Origin: Parcubacteria group bacterium Gr01-1014_20
Lineage (GTDB): Bacteria; Patescibacteriota; Minisyncoccia; UBA6257; 2-01-FULL-56-20
Length of the DNA stretch: 43,173 nucleotides
Reading direction: 5' to 3'
Assembly: GCA_007376265.1 (NCBI GenBank)
Contig: VMFW01000007.1
Coordinates: 1-43,173 of the forward strand
Shown one piece after another: positions 29,080-36,669 of this stretch. A program made the translations under genes and the position numbers. A model generated the notes under the pieces. That model was not told where the DNA came from. It saw nothing but the letters and a program-made list of their open reading frames with translations, and ran no database searches. The first letter of the stretch is position 1; every line of letters starts with the position of its first letter.

Positions 29080-30564
29080 ATGACATTTAACTCACTAGAG
29101 TTCGTAATCTTCTTTCCAGTAGTCACCGTTCTTTATTTTTTATTGCCGCACCGTTTACGTTGGCTCTTGCTCCTTGTTGCTAGCGTCGTTTTTTACATAG
29201 CATTCATCCCGGCGTATATTTTTATTCTTGCGGCGCTCATCGTAATAGATTACTGGGCGGGCATCTTGATCGAGAGATCGTCCGACAAAAAACAGAGGAG
29301 GTTATTCTTAATACTAAGCGTTATTTCGACTTGCCTCGTGCTTTTTATTTTCAAATATTTCAATTTTTTCAACTTTAATCTCGGGACCCTTGCCTCTTTT
29401 CTCCACTGGAACTATCCGATTGGCGCCCTCTCGATACTTTTACCCCTCGGTCTTTCTTTTCATACGTTTCAGAGCCTAGCTTATGTTATTGAGGTATATC
29501 GGGGAAGGCAGAAGGCGGAATATAACATCGGTATCTACTCGTTATATGTCATGTTTTATCCCCAATTAGTTGCGGGGCCAATTGAGAGACCACAGCATCT
29601 CATCCCCCAGCTCTATCAAGAACATAGATTTGAATATAAACGGGTTGTAGACGGCCTCAAAAGAATGCTTTGGGGGATGTTTAAGAAAGTTGTTATTGCC
29701 GACAATTTAGCGTTTCTCGTCGACCAAATCTACAGTAACCCTCATGGTTATGCGGGCCTAGAACTCATATGGGTTACAATGATCTTCGCTATCCAAATTT
29801 ATGCCGATTTCTCCGGTTATGTTGATATCGCCATTGGCAGCGCGAAGGTAATGGGTTTCGACTTAGTGGAAAACTTCAGAAACCCTTACCTCGCAAATTC
29901 GATTCTCGATTTTTGGAGACGATGGCACATTTCCCTTTCGTCTTGGTTCCGGGACTATGTTTATATTCCCCTTGGCGGCAACCGCGTTCTCGAGTTACAC
30001 TGGTATTCCAATATACTAATCGTTTTTCTTTTGAGTGGCCTTTGGCATGGCGCCAGTTGGACTTTCATTCTCTGGGGAGCGCTGCATGGAGTTTACATAG
30101 TTTTTTCAAAAACAACGCAGGGAATCAGAGAAAAAATCGCCCAGGGTATTGGCTTGAACTACTTTCCGAAACTTCGCTCCTTTATGCAAATCGTCACTAC
30201 ATTTTCCCTAGTATCTTTTGCGTGGATATTTTTTAGAGCAAATAGTATTTCTGACGCATGGTACATCGTTTCGCACCTGTTTGCGGGCGGCTGGGAAAGC
30301 ATTCCGCGATCTTTGGCAGGCAATTACCTTGTGAACGCCTTAGTGCTGTCGCTCTACGATACGCGTTTTGTTATTCTTCTCTCGGCAATTTTCAGCGCGT
30401 TGTATATGTGGCGACACATTCAACGACGCGGCGGCGCTTACAACTTCTTTTTCCACAGTCCCTCCATATTTTTGCGATGGTCTACCTATTTAACCATAAT
30501 TTGGGCGATCTTTTCGGTCGGCGTCTTGAGTGGGTACCGCCCGTTCATCTATTTCGCATTCTAA
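29080..30564 (+). CDS. MBOAT family O-acyltransferase (AlgI/DltB-like)
   Basis: The start is ATG at 29080 (MTFNSLEFVIFF). This 494-aa membrane protein has about 11 hydrophobic segments. It has the AlgI-type signatures FNSLEFVIFFPVV, LPLGLSFHTFQSLAYVIEVYRG, QLVAGPIERPQHLIPQL, DFWRRWHISLSSWFRDYVYIPLGGNR, and the catalytic His in LSGLWHGASW. It moves acyl (usually acetyl) groups across the membrane onto an extracytoplasmic sugar polymer. The next gene encodes an SGNH/AlgJ-X-like partner, so the pair likely O-acetylates a surface polysaccharide. Confidence 0.92.
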   Translation: MTFNSLEFVIFFPVVTVLYFLLPHRLRWLLLLVASVVFYIAFIPAYIFILAALIVIDYWAGILIERSSDKKQRRLFLILSVISTCLVLFIFKYFNFFNFNLGTLASFLHWNYPIGALSILLPLGLSFHTFQSLAYVIEVYRGRQKAEYNIGIYSLYVMFYPQLVAGPIERPQHLIPQLYQEHRFEYKRVVDGLKRMLWGMFKKVVIADNLAFLVDQIYSNPHGYAGLELIWVTMIFAIQIYADFSGYVDIAIGSAKVMGFDLVENFRNPYLANSILDFWRRWHISLSSWFRDYVYIPLGGNRVLELHWYSNILIVFLLSGLWHGASWTFILWGALHGVYIVFSKTTQGIREKIAQGIGLNYFPKLRSFMQIVTTFSLVSFAWIFFRANSISDAWYIVSHLFAGGWESIPRSLAGNYLVNALVLSLYDTRFVILLSAIFSALYMWRHIQRRGGAYNFFFHSPSIFLRWSTYLTIIWAIFSVGVLSGYRPFIYFAF

Positions 30565-30568
30565 GCAC

Positions 30569-31498
30569 ATGAAGCGTTTTGTACTAAAATGCATCGTATT
30601 CTTCGTCATCAATCTTGCGTTTGTTTTGCTACTCTACATTACGAATAACAATTTCAACATTTATAATCATGCTATTACCGAATCGAATTTTTTGACGATT
30701 CCCCAAAACGCGAATTACGACTTTATCATCCTCGGGACCTCGCATGCCAGACAACTCTCGGTTGGCGAGAGGCAGCGACTAATTGAGGAGGGCGTTGGGA
30801 TGAACTTTATGAACATCGCCGGATCAGGGCTTGGTATTCTGCCGGAGAAAATTTATCTCTCCTACTTTTTTCAAAGGCAGAACAGCGTCAAAGACGTGGT
30901 GTATGTTATCGACCCCTTCGTGTTTTACTCGCCACAATGGAACGAGGAGATAACGTTTGACAACGAACCATTTCGCATAACACTCCTTTCGGCGTTAGTC
31001 GAAAACCGCTTTTCGACGAACACCATCATGGGTTACGTGGGCAACTTTTTGCGTTGGCCTCCATTCGCTGGATTTGATCCTATTTGGGATAATACAAGTA
31101 CAAGCACACTGGAAAAAGAAGTGGGCTTGTCGAATTTAAAAGAGGCCATCGATCGCGAGCATAGCGCTCTTTACCCCGATGGTTTCGAAACTTCTAACTT
31201 CAACAAATATACGGCGCACCTCAAGAGCATCATTGACATGAGTAAATCGCACGGTGCCCGCGTAATCTTTATTATTCCGCCGACTCTATGGGATTTTGAC
31301 CCGGGAAAACAAACGACAAAAAACTTGTTGATTAATTATCAAAAAAGTGACGGGGTGGGATTTTACGACCTATCGGGCTCTCTAAAAAATCCTAAATTCT
31401 ACTCCGACAGCAGTCATTTCAATACAAAAGGAGCGGTTTATTTTTCAACGTACTTTTTGAAACAAATTCTGACTGAAACCCGCGCTACGAAACCCTGA
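30569..31498 (+). CDS. SGNH/AlgJ-X-like O-acetylation partner protein
   Basis: The start is ATG at 30569, four bases after the MBOAT stop; the track ORF runs into that gene. The 309-aa product has an N-terminal transmembrane anchor (residues 4-23), then an SGNH-hydrolase-like exported domain. The nucleophile block is IILGTSHARQ and the C-terminal Asp-His pair is in SDSSHFNTKGA. Such proteins (AlgJ/AlgX/DltD-like) receive acetyl groups from the MBOAT partner and transfer them to the polymer. Confidence 0.85.
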   Translation: MKRFVLKCIVFFVINLAFVLLLYITNNNFNIYNHAITESNFLTIPQNANYDFIILGTSHARQLSVGERQRLIEEGVGMNFMNIAGSGLGILPEKIYLSYFFQRQNSVKDVVYVIDPFVFYSPQWNEEITFDNEPFRITLLSALVENRFSTNTIMGYVGNFLRWPPFAGFDPIWDNTSTSTLEKEVGLSNLKEAIDREHSALYPDGFETSNFNKYTAHLKSIIDMSKSHGARVIFIIPPTLWDFDPGKQTTKNLLINYQKSDGVGFYDLSGSLKNPKFYSDSSHFNTKGAVYFSTYFLKQILTETRATKP

Positions 31499-31551
31499 TT
31501 TTCCCAGCAATACGCGGGATTCTTTGTGGTGCTGGAAGATTAATAAAAATG

Positions 31552-31839
31552 CTAGTCTTCAACTCCTAGCTCGAGGAGGCGGTTGTTAACGGCGGCGAGA
31601 CGGTCGCGGATAGGGTTTAAGGCGTCTCTTTCAAACGTAGAGTCTAGTTGTTCTTCAAGCTGGCTTCTCACCGCGAGGAGATTTTCTTTAGATCTTTCTT
31701 GTAGCGACTCGACGAACTTTTGGAGTTCTTCTTTTTCCTGGTCCGCTGTCAGCTTAGCAGCGTCTCTCTCTTTTTCCCACTCCTCTCGACTGCTATCACC
31801 CCCCGCTTGATCGGGGCCAACTTTTTCAAATGGATTCAT
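31552..31839 (-). CDS. Small coiled-coil protein
   Basis: This 95-aa protein is highly charged and helical from about residue 18 on (WEKERDAAKLTADQEKEELQ, heptad-like to the end), with no membrane segment. TACAAT ends seven bases before the ATG at 31839, so it follows the leaderless pattern. No family is recognised. A role as an oligomer or adaptor is only a guess from the coiled coil. Confidence 0.65.
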   Translation of the reverse strand: MNPFEKVGPDQAGGDSSREEWEKERDAAKLTADQEKEELQKFVESLQERSKENLLAVRSQLEEQLDSTFERDALNPIRDRLAAVNNRLLELGVED

Positions 31840-31846
31840 AGTTTAA

Positions 31847-31852
31847 ATTGTA
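31847..31852 (-). promoter_or_regulatory. -10 promoter of the coiled-coil gene, leaderless geometry
   Basis: On the minus strand TACAAT ends seven bases before the ATG at 31839. Confidence 0.45.
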
Positions 31853-31910
31853 CTAAACTAGGGTTTTTACTCAAGACGTTCTTAGTAAATAGGTTCTGAG
31901 GTATTTTTTG

Positions 31911-31919
31911 TGCTACATT
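31911..31919 (+). promoter_or_regulatory. Extended -10 promoter of the ABC-F gene
   Basis: TGC plus TACATT ends 12 bases before the ATG at 31932, giving a predicted leader of about five bases. Confidence 0.45.
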
Positions 31920-31931
31920 TATCAGTACTAA

Positions 31932-33422
31932 ATGAATGAAACCAGGGGCAAAACTGTAAACGTGATGCCGCAAGGCAACGTGATTATTCGCTTTAATAAG
32001 GTGTCTTTCGAGTACGGCAATAAGCCGATTTTGAATGAGGCGGATTTTTCGGTGCGGGAAGGCTCGAAGATTACGCTTATGGGTCAGAACGGGGCCGGGA
32101 AGAGCACGATTTTTCAACTGATTGCCGGGAACTTGAAGCCGGAGATGGGGGCGATTTCGGTGACTAAGGGGCTGACCATGGCCACGGCGCGGCAGGTGAT
32201 TCAAAGGGATGAGGCGGAGCTCACCGTGCAAGAATTTTTTGAAAAGGCGTTTGATATGAAGATTTATGATATTGAGCCGAGGATTAAGAAGGTTTTAGGC
32301 GTGGTTCATTTGGTCGTGCCTCACGATAAGGTTTTGAAGGACTTATCGGGTGGCCAGCAGGCGCGGGTGCTTCTGGCGCAGGCGCTCATTCAGAACCCGG
32401 ACATCCTTTTGCTCGATGAGCCGACGAATAATTTGGACAAACAGGGGATTGCGCATCTCACCCAATTTCTTAAAGACTACAACAAAACCTGCATCGTGAT
32501 TTCGCACGACGCGGACTTTTTGAATTCGTTTACGCACGGGGTTTTGTATTTAGATGTTTTTACGAAAAAAATCGAACAGTACGCCGGGGACTATTTGAAA
32601 GTGGTTGAAGAGATCAAGGCTCGACTCGAACGGGAACGGATGAAAAATGTTCGACTCGAGAAAGATATTCAACACCGGAAAGACCAAGCGGGATTTTTCG
32701 CCCAGAAAGGCGGCCACATGAGGGATGTGGCTAGGAAAATGAAAGAGAAGATTGAAGAGCTCGAGGGGGATATTGTTGAGGTTCGACGGGAAGACAAGGC
32801 GATTCGGAACTTTGTGATTCCTTGCCAGGCGGGCCTCGTGGGGCAGATTTTGGAGTTGAAGTCTGTTTCGATTATGAACCTCGGGACCCACAAGCCGATC
32901 ACTAAAAAAGTGGAGGTGGTTTTGAAGAGAAAGGAGCGTCTACTTCTCTCTGGCCCGAATGGAATTGGAAAGACAACCTTGCTTGAAAAACTGGCAAGCG
33001 GGCACGCTAAAGGCGAGCACGTGGCGCACGGCGTTCACATTGGCTATTACCGGCAGGATTTTTCGACATTAGATTTTGAGGAGACGGTTTACGGGACGCT
33101 CGCGAACGCCATGAAAGATGGCACCGAACAGGAACTGCGTTCTTGCGCCGCCGGTTTCCTATTAGATTCGGATATTTTGAAAGCTAAAATTGGCTCGCTT
33201 TCGGAGGGACAGAAAGGACTGGTAGCTTTCGCGAAACTTTCTCTTGAGCGGCCGGGGCTCTTAATTCTTGATGAACCGACCAACCACATCAATTTTCGCC
33301 ATATCCCGGTGATTGCGCAGGCTCTGGACCGTTACGAAGGCGCAATGATACTTGTGAGCCACGTGCCCGAGTTTGTGAAGCAGATTCGGATTGATTACAC
33401 GCTTGATCTCGAAAGTCTTTAA
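31932..33422 (+). CDS. ABC-F family ATPase
   Basis: Soluble protein with two ABC domains and no membrane segment. Domain 1 has GQNGAGKST, LSGGQQARVLL and LLLDEPTNN; domain 2 has GPNGIGKTT, LSEGQKGLVAF and LILDEPTNH. The charged linker between them (ARLERERMKNVRLEKD and following) is the helical hairpin that reaches the ribosomal P/E-site tRNA in ABC-F proteins. It thus acts in translation quality control or antibiotic protection. At 496 aa it is on the short side. Which subfamily it belongs to cannot be told here. Confidence 0.9.
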   Translation: MNETRGKTVNVMPQGNVIIRFNKVSFEYGNKPILNEADFSVREGSKITLMGQNGAGKSTIFQLIAGNLKPEMGAISVTKGLTMATARQVIQRDEAELTVQEFFEKAFDMKIYDIEPRIKKVLGVVHLVVPHDKVLKDLSGGQQARVLLAQALIQNPDILLLDEPTNNLDKQGIAHLTQFLKDYNKTCIVISHDADFLNSFTHGVLYLDVFTKKIEQYAGDYLKVVEEIKARLERERMKNVRLEKDIQHRKDQAGFFAQKGGHMRDVARKMKEKIEELEGDIVEVRREDKAIRNFVIPCQAGLVGQILELKSVSIMNLGTHKPITKKVEVVLKRKERLLLSGPNGIGKTTLLEKLASGHAKGEHVAHGVHIGYYRQDFSTLDFEETVYGTLANAMKDGTEQELRSCAAGFLLDSDILKAKIGSLSEGQKGLVAFAKLSLERPGLLILDEPTNHINFRHIPVIAQALDRYEGAMILVSHVPEFVKQIRIDYTLDLESL

Positions 33423-33426
33423 GAGC

Positions 33427-33454
33427 TTTACAAGACCAGTGTTTTTTGTATATT
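33427..33454 (+). promoter_or_regulatory. Promoter of the small CxxC gene
   Basis: TTTACA (33427-33432) and TATATT (33449-33454) are 16 bases apart, starting just after the ABC-F stop. Confidence 0.5.
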
Positions 33455-33488
33455 GGGAGTAGCTCAAGGGGAAAGGAGGTGTTTCAAA

Positions 33489-33728
33489 ATGCCGAACATT
33501 TTGGGAGGCGATAGTACACATCCCGCGTACATGCCTCGAAGGTTGACTAGTCGCGAGGTCTTGATTGGAGACAGTCTTTACAGCATAGTCGGCAACGGTC
33601 GAAAGATGAGAGTTTCGTTTGAGAATGTGAACGGTTCATGCTGGAGCTGTTCAGCGAATGATTCTAGTTTACCGGTCCAGGTCCAGGCGAGAGTTAGGCT
33701 TCTTAAGAAAGCATGGATGGGAAGGTAG
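33489..33728 (+). CDS. Small CxxC protein, unknown
   Basis: The start is ATG at 33489 because AAAGGAGGTG, a full-strength ribosome binding site, ends about eight bases upstream; the track start at 33453 lies before it. The 79-aa product has no membrane segment, a CWSC pair near residue 52-55 and a basic C-terminus (RVRLLKKAWMGR). No family is recognised. It has its own promoter and terminator and an expression signal stronger than most genes here. Confidence 0.65.
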   Translation: MPNILGGDSTHPAYMPRRLTSREVLIGDSLYSIVGNGRKMRVSFENVNGSCWSCSANDSSLPVQVQARVRLLKKAWMGR

Positions 33729-33751
33729 CTTCCTTTATCAATCAAATTTAT

Positions 33752-33777
33752 AAACCAGCGCTAAGGCACTGGTTTTT
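33752..33777 (+). terminator. Terminator after the CxxC gene
   Basis: AAACCAG pairs with CTGGTTT, with an inner GC/GC pair, and is followed by T residues. Confidence 0.75.
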
Positions 33778-33826
33778 CTTTGTAGACTTGATTTTTGGGA
33801 GCGAGAAGAGGAAAATCGAAGCAAGA

Positions 33827-34249
33827 ATGACCTGTCCATTTTGTGAGGTTTTGGTGAGCAAAAAAGAGCGGGTTTTAGTTGAAAAGCTGCATGTCTTTGT
33901 GATGTTGAGCGATCCGCGACTTATGCCCGGACACCTTTTAGTAATTCCAAAGAGGCATGTGGAAAAACTTAGCGAATTGCTGGAAGCTGAACGAAAAGAG
34001 CTTTTTGATGTTGTGATTGAAGCAGAAGAAAAAATTTTAAGAGAAGTAGCTTCGGGATGTGATATCGGTCAGCACTTTAGGCCGTTTATTTACCAGAACA
34101 AGCTAAAAGTGAACCACCTCCATGTTCATCTTAGACCAAGGGAGTTGAAGGACGAGCTTTACGAGAAATCGCAAATATACGAAAAAGATGTTTTTAAGGA
34201 TTTAAGTCAGGAAGAGTTTGATAGATTTAAGAAAGTTTTTAATAACTAA
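33827..34249 (+). CDS. HIT domain protein
   Basis: The start chosen is ATG at 33827 (MTCPFCEVLV), because the track ORF start at 33713 lies before the terminator of the previous gene. The 140-aa protein has the histidine triad HLHVHLRP and the preceding strand MPGHLLVIPKRHVEKLSEL. HIT proteins hydrolyse or transfer nucleotides from nucleoside 5'-phosphate conjugates. An N-terminal CPFC pair may bind zinc, as in some HIT members. Its stop overlaps the start of the 2H gene (TAATG), so the two are coupled. Confidence 0.88.
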   Translation: MTCPFCEVLVSKKERVLVEKLHVFVMLSDPRLMPGHLLVIPKRHVEKLSELLEAERKELFDVVIEAEEKILREVASGCDIGQHFRPFIYQNKLKVNHLHVHLRPRELKDELYEKSQIYEKDVFKDLSQEEFDRFKKVFNN

Positions 34250-34848
34250 TGGAAAACCCAAACAAAAATAGCGAATCTGGTCCGAGTGGAGATAAGTTTG
34301 TAAAGAACATTCGTTTCAATTTAGAGTCAGGCACTTTGCTTTTAGATTTGGATAAAAATAAAACCGATCCAGAGAAGGTAAGGGGTTTTGCCGAAGAGCG
34401 AGGTCTTTTAGAGAAAGACGAAGCTCATGTGACAGTTATCGGGAGCGATACGGCTGAGCAGATTATGGCCCGCTTGGGTGATCTTCCCCGGGGCGAGAAG
34501 GAGGAGATTTTAGCTAAGATAAGGGCAGTGGTTGAGAGCATTGATTGGCAATTTGTTTTTAAGCCAGAATATTACTATATAAAGAAAGAGTATGACGATC
34601 CCGATCCGACTGATTCGAGTAAAATAATTCACGAGGTTCGAGAGTCGGTGATTCAGTTAGCGGAAACAGGGAATTTGGCGGAGTTTTACGCAAAACTAAA
34701 AGAGGTAACCGGCTTGGAGCTGGAGGTTCCGATGCCGCATGTAACCTTGTTTACCACAAGCACGCGGGAGGATAAAAGGAAGCGGGGGATTGGAATTTAT
34801 TCGGAGAGGGATTTTGACGAGTTAAAACCGGAGCGGATAGAAATCTAG
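34249..34848 (+). CDS. 2H phosphoesterase-like protein
   Basis: Two H-x-T motifs, AHVTVIG (about residue 63) and PHVTLFT (about residue 166), are the signature of the 2H superfamily (RNA ligase-like and cyclic phosphodiesterase enzymes). The spacing of about 100 residues fits a single 2H domain. Such enzymes open or form 2',3'-cyclic or 2',5' phosphodiester bonds in RNA or nucleotides. The start overlaps the HIT stop, so both probably act on nucleotide or RNA-end phosphates. Substrate unknown. Confidence 0.75.
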   Translation: MENPNKNSESGPSGDKFVKNIRFNLESGTLLLDLDKNKTDPEKVRGFAEERGLLEKDEAHVTVIGSDTAEQIMARLGDLPRGEKEEILAKIRAVVESIDWQFVFKPEYYYIKKEYDDPDPTDSSKIIHEVRESVIQLAETGNLAEFYAKLKEVTGLELEVPMPHVTLFTTSTREDKRKRGIGIYSERDFDELKPERIEI

Positions 34849-34903
34849 AGGCGAATTGCAAGTCATTGCTAAATCCATGGGAAAGGAGTAGGATTGAGGT
34901 ACT

Positions 34904-35146
34904 GTGAATCTATCTAATAAACATGTGGTTTCGCTCGTGGAACTCAACAAAAAGCTAGATGTGGAAGCTAGGCGTTTGGTTAAGGGAAGAGAAGAGGGTA
35001 TTGTGAAATACGTGAGCAAAAAGGCTAATCTACTCGGCAATTCCACGATGGTTTTTAAAAACAAAACTGGAGTGGAGGTGACAATGGCTTTTCGGCTGAA
35101 CAAGGACGGTGATGTAAGGTTCGCCTACGAAAACCAGTTGGCGTAA
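34904..35146 (+). CDS. Small hypothetical protein, 80 aa
   Basis: The start is GTG at 34904, three bases after GAGGT. Upstream lies a four-codon ORF (MGKE-stop, 34877-34891) that contains AAAGGAG, so a short leader peptide is possible. The product is a soluble, basic protein: a helical N-half (LVELNKKLDVEARRLVKGREE), then strands (TMVFKNKTGVEVTMAFRL, GDVRFAYEN). No family is recognised. A strong terminator follows. Confidence 0.6.
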   Translation: MNLSNKHVVSLVELNKKLDVEARRLVKGREEGIVKYVSKKANLLGNSTMVFKNKTGVEVTMAFRLNKDGDVRFAYENQLA

Positions 35147-35170
35147 AAACGTTCGCTGGGAACAGACTAT

Positions 35171-35200
35171 AACCGCCTGGATTTGTTTCGGCGGTTTTTT
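35171..35200 (+). terminator. Terminator after the 80-aa gene
   Basis: AACCGCC pairs with GGCGGTT across a 12-base loop, followed by a T run. Confidence 0.85.
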
Positions 35201-35207
35201 GTTGAAA

Positions 35208-35216
35208 TGGTAGAAT
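35208..35216 (+). promoter_or_regulatory. Extended -10 promoter of the EEP gene, leaderless geometry
   Basis: TGG plus TAGAAT ends six bases before the GTG at 35223. It supports a GTG start on a leaderless mRNA. Confidence 0.65.
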
Positions 35217-35222
35217 GGGTGC

Positions 35223-35978
35223 GTGACTTTAACATCGCTAAACACTTGGGGCGCGAGGGCAGGAAAGGAAAACCTGCTCAAATTTTTTAAAGACCACAGG
35301 GACACGGATGTTTTTTGTTTGCAGGAGATTTGGAATGGGGGAGAACACATGGAAGGAAAAATGGCGGGTGGGGCGAAGCTCAAGAATATCACCTTCAGGC
35401 TTTTTGAGGATATCGGAAAAACTTTAACCGGACACATTGGATTTTTCCGACCACATTTTGGTGATCACTACGGATTGGCTATTTTCGTAAAAAAGGATTT
35501 GAAAATTTTGGAAGAGGGGGAGATTTTTGTTTATCGGGAGCGGGGTTATTTTTCGTCGGAGGAGCCGGGAAATCACGCGCGGAACATTCAATTTGTGACG
35601 CTTCGGATGCCCCAGGGAGTTCGAACGATGGTTAACTTTCATGGTCTTTGGAACGGCGGAGGAAAATTTGATAGTCCGGAAAGGCTCACGCAGTCAGATA
35701 AAATTGTGGAATTTTTAAAAAACCTGACTGACCCCTTCGTGCTTTGCGGAGATTTTAACTTGCTTCCAGAAACGAAGAGTTTGAAGAAGCTTGAAGTTTT
35801 TGGTTTGAGGAATTTGATCAAGGAGTATGGATTCAGTTCGACCCGGACGAAGTTTTACACCAAAGAACACAGATTTGCCGATTACGCTTTGGCTAGCAAG
35901 GGGATCCGAGTGAAGGATTTTAAGGTTTTGCCGGATGAGGTCTCAGACCATTCGCCGCTATACCTGGACTTCGAGTAG
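35223..35978 (+). CDS. Endonuclease/exonuclease/phosphatase (EEP) family protein
   Basis: This 251-aa protein has the EEP catalytic blocks in order: SLNTWG (metal-binding Asn), FCLQEIW (Glu), an NFHGLWNGGG segment, CGDFNL (Asp/Asn) and DHSPLYLDF (terminal Asp-His). These fit metal-dependent phosphodiesterases such as exonuclease III-, DNase I- or sphingomyelinase-like enzymes. No signal peptide is present, so it acts in the cytoplasm. The exact substrate is open. The GTG start is fixed by the -10 element six bases upstream. Confidence 0.87.
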   Translation: MTLTSLNTWGARAGKENLLKFFKDHRDTDVFCLQEIWNGGEHMEGKMAGGAKLKNITFRLFEDIGKTLTGHIGFFRPHFGDHYGLAIFVKKDLKILEEGEIFVYRERGYFSSEEPGNHARNIQFVTLRMPQGVRTMVNFHGLWNGGGKFDSPERLTQSDKIVEFLKNLTDPFVLCGDFNLLPETKSLKKLEVFGLRNLIKEYGFSSTRTKFYTKEHRFADYALASKGIRVKDFKVLPDEVSDHSPLYLDFE

Positions 35979-35982
35979 TATT

Positions 35983-35999
35983 GAATCGCCAAGCGATTC
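35983..35999. other. Hairpin after the EEP gene
   Basis: GAATCGC-CAA-GCGATTC is a perfect seven-base stem with a three-base loop, four bases past the stop. It lacks a T run. Confidence 0.5.
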
Positions 36000-36011
36000 C
36001 AATCAGTTATA

Positions 36012-36089
36012 CTTAGGTAGGAGGTCCCTCGCGGTCGTTCGGGACAATTGATTTTCTAATCTCGTCCCTCGATAACAAAATCTAATCGT
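36012..36089 (+). promoter_or_regulatory. Shared ~80-base leader element, copy 2 (DUF1003 gene)
   Basis: CTTAGGTAG, TCCCTCG, TTCGGGAC, GATTTTCTAA and AAAATCTAATCG directly before the ATG repeat the order seen at 17223-17302. GTCCC/GGGAC and GATTTT/AAAATC are inverted partners. A TATACT hexamer ends just upstream (near 36013), so the element is probably transcribed as a leader. Confidence 0.6.
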
Positions 36090-36620
36090 ATGGAAGACCA
36101 AAACCATTTGAAAGAGCCCCACCATCCTTCTGAAGCGAGCAGGAGGATTGTTCGGAGTTTGAAGGCGAAGGCAGACGCGCGGCGAACCAGGTCTGAGAAG
36201 TTTGCCGATTGGCTGACCAGTCGGTTGGGAAGCGTTAAGTTTTTACTCGCGAATGTGACCTGGTTTGGGGTGTGGATTGTTTTGAATACCGGACTGATTC
36301 CTGGCATTACTCCTTTTGATCCATACCCATTTGGGTTTTTGACCATGATCGTGTCTTTAGAGGCGATCATGCTCGCGATCGTTGTCTTAGTTTCCCAGAA
36401 TAGAGCCATGAAAGTGGATGATCTTCGAGAGGAAATTGATCTTCAGGTGGATATAATTACCGAGCAGGAAATCACCAAACTCATGAGCCTGGTTATTCTG
36501 CTTCTTCAGAAAAACGGGGTGGATATTTCAAAAGATATGGAACTTCAAGAGATGCTCCAGCCGACTGATACCGGAAAGATTCAGAAGATTTTAGAAAAAC
36601 AGGCTTTTTCCGAGCATTAG
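36090..36620 (+). CDS. DUF1003 membrane protein
   Basis: The 176-aa protein has a basic N-terminal region, two transmembrane segments (about 50-68 and 86-105) and a cytoplasmic tail. The signature of DUF1003 is visible: FLLANVTWFGVWIVLN, DPYPFGFLTMIVSLEAIMLAIVVLVSQNR, then EEIDLQVDIITEQEI. Function of the family is unknown. Its leader closely resembles that of the major pilin gene of locus A, and pilB of locus B follows after about 50 bases. Confidence 0.87.
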   Translation: MEDQNHLKEPHHPSEASRRIVRSLKAKADARRTRSEKFADWLTSRLGSVKFLLANVTWFGVWIVLNTGLIPGITPFDPYPFGFLTMIVSLEAIMLAIVVLVSQNRAMKVDDLREEIDLQVDIITEQEITKLMSLVILLLQKNGVDISKDMELQEMLQPTDTGKIQKILEKQAFSEH

Positions 36621-36635
36621 GATTGGCCTTAAACG

Positions 36636-36644
36636 TGGTATAAT
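36636..36644 (+). promoter_or_regulatory. Extended -10 promoter of pilus locus B
   Basis: TGG plus TATAAT (36639-36644) lies 25 bases before the pilB ATG at 36670. Confidence 0.6.
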
Positions 36645-36669
36645 TAAGCAATAATTCCAATTTAACTTT

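Noticed and set aside
31836-32231. 131-aa minus-strand ORF over the ABC-F start
   Set aside because: Pro/His/Arg-rich shadow composition; it overlaps the ABC-F Walker A region.
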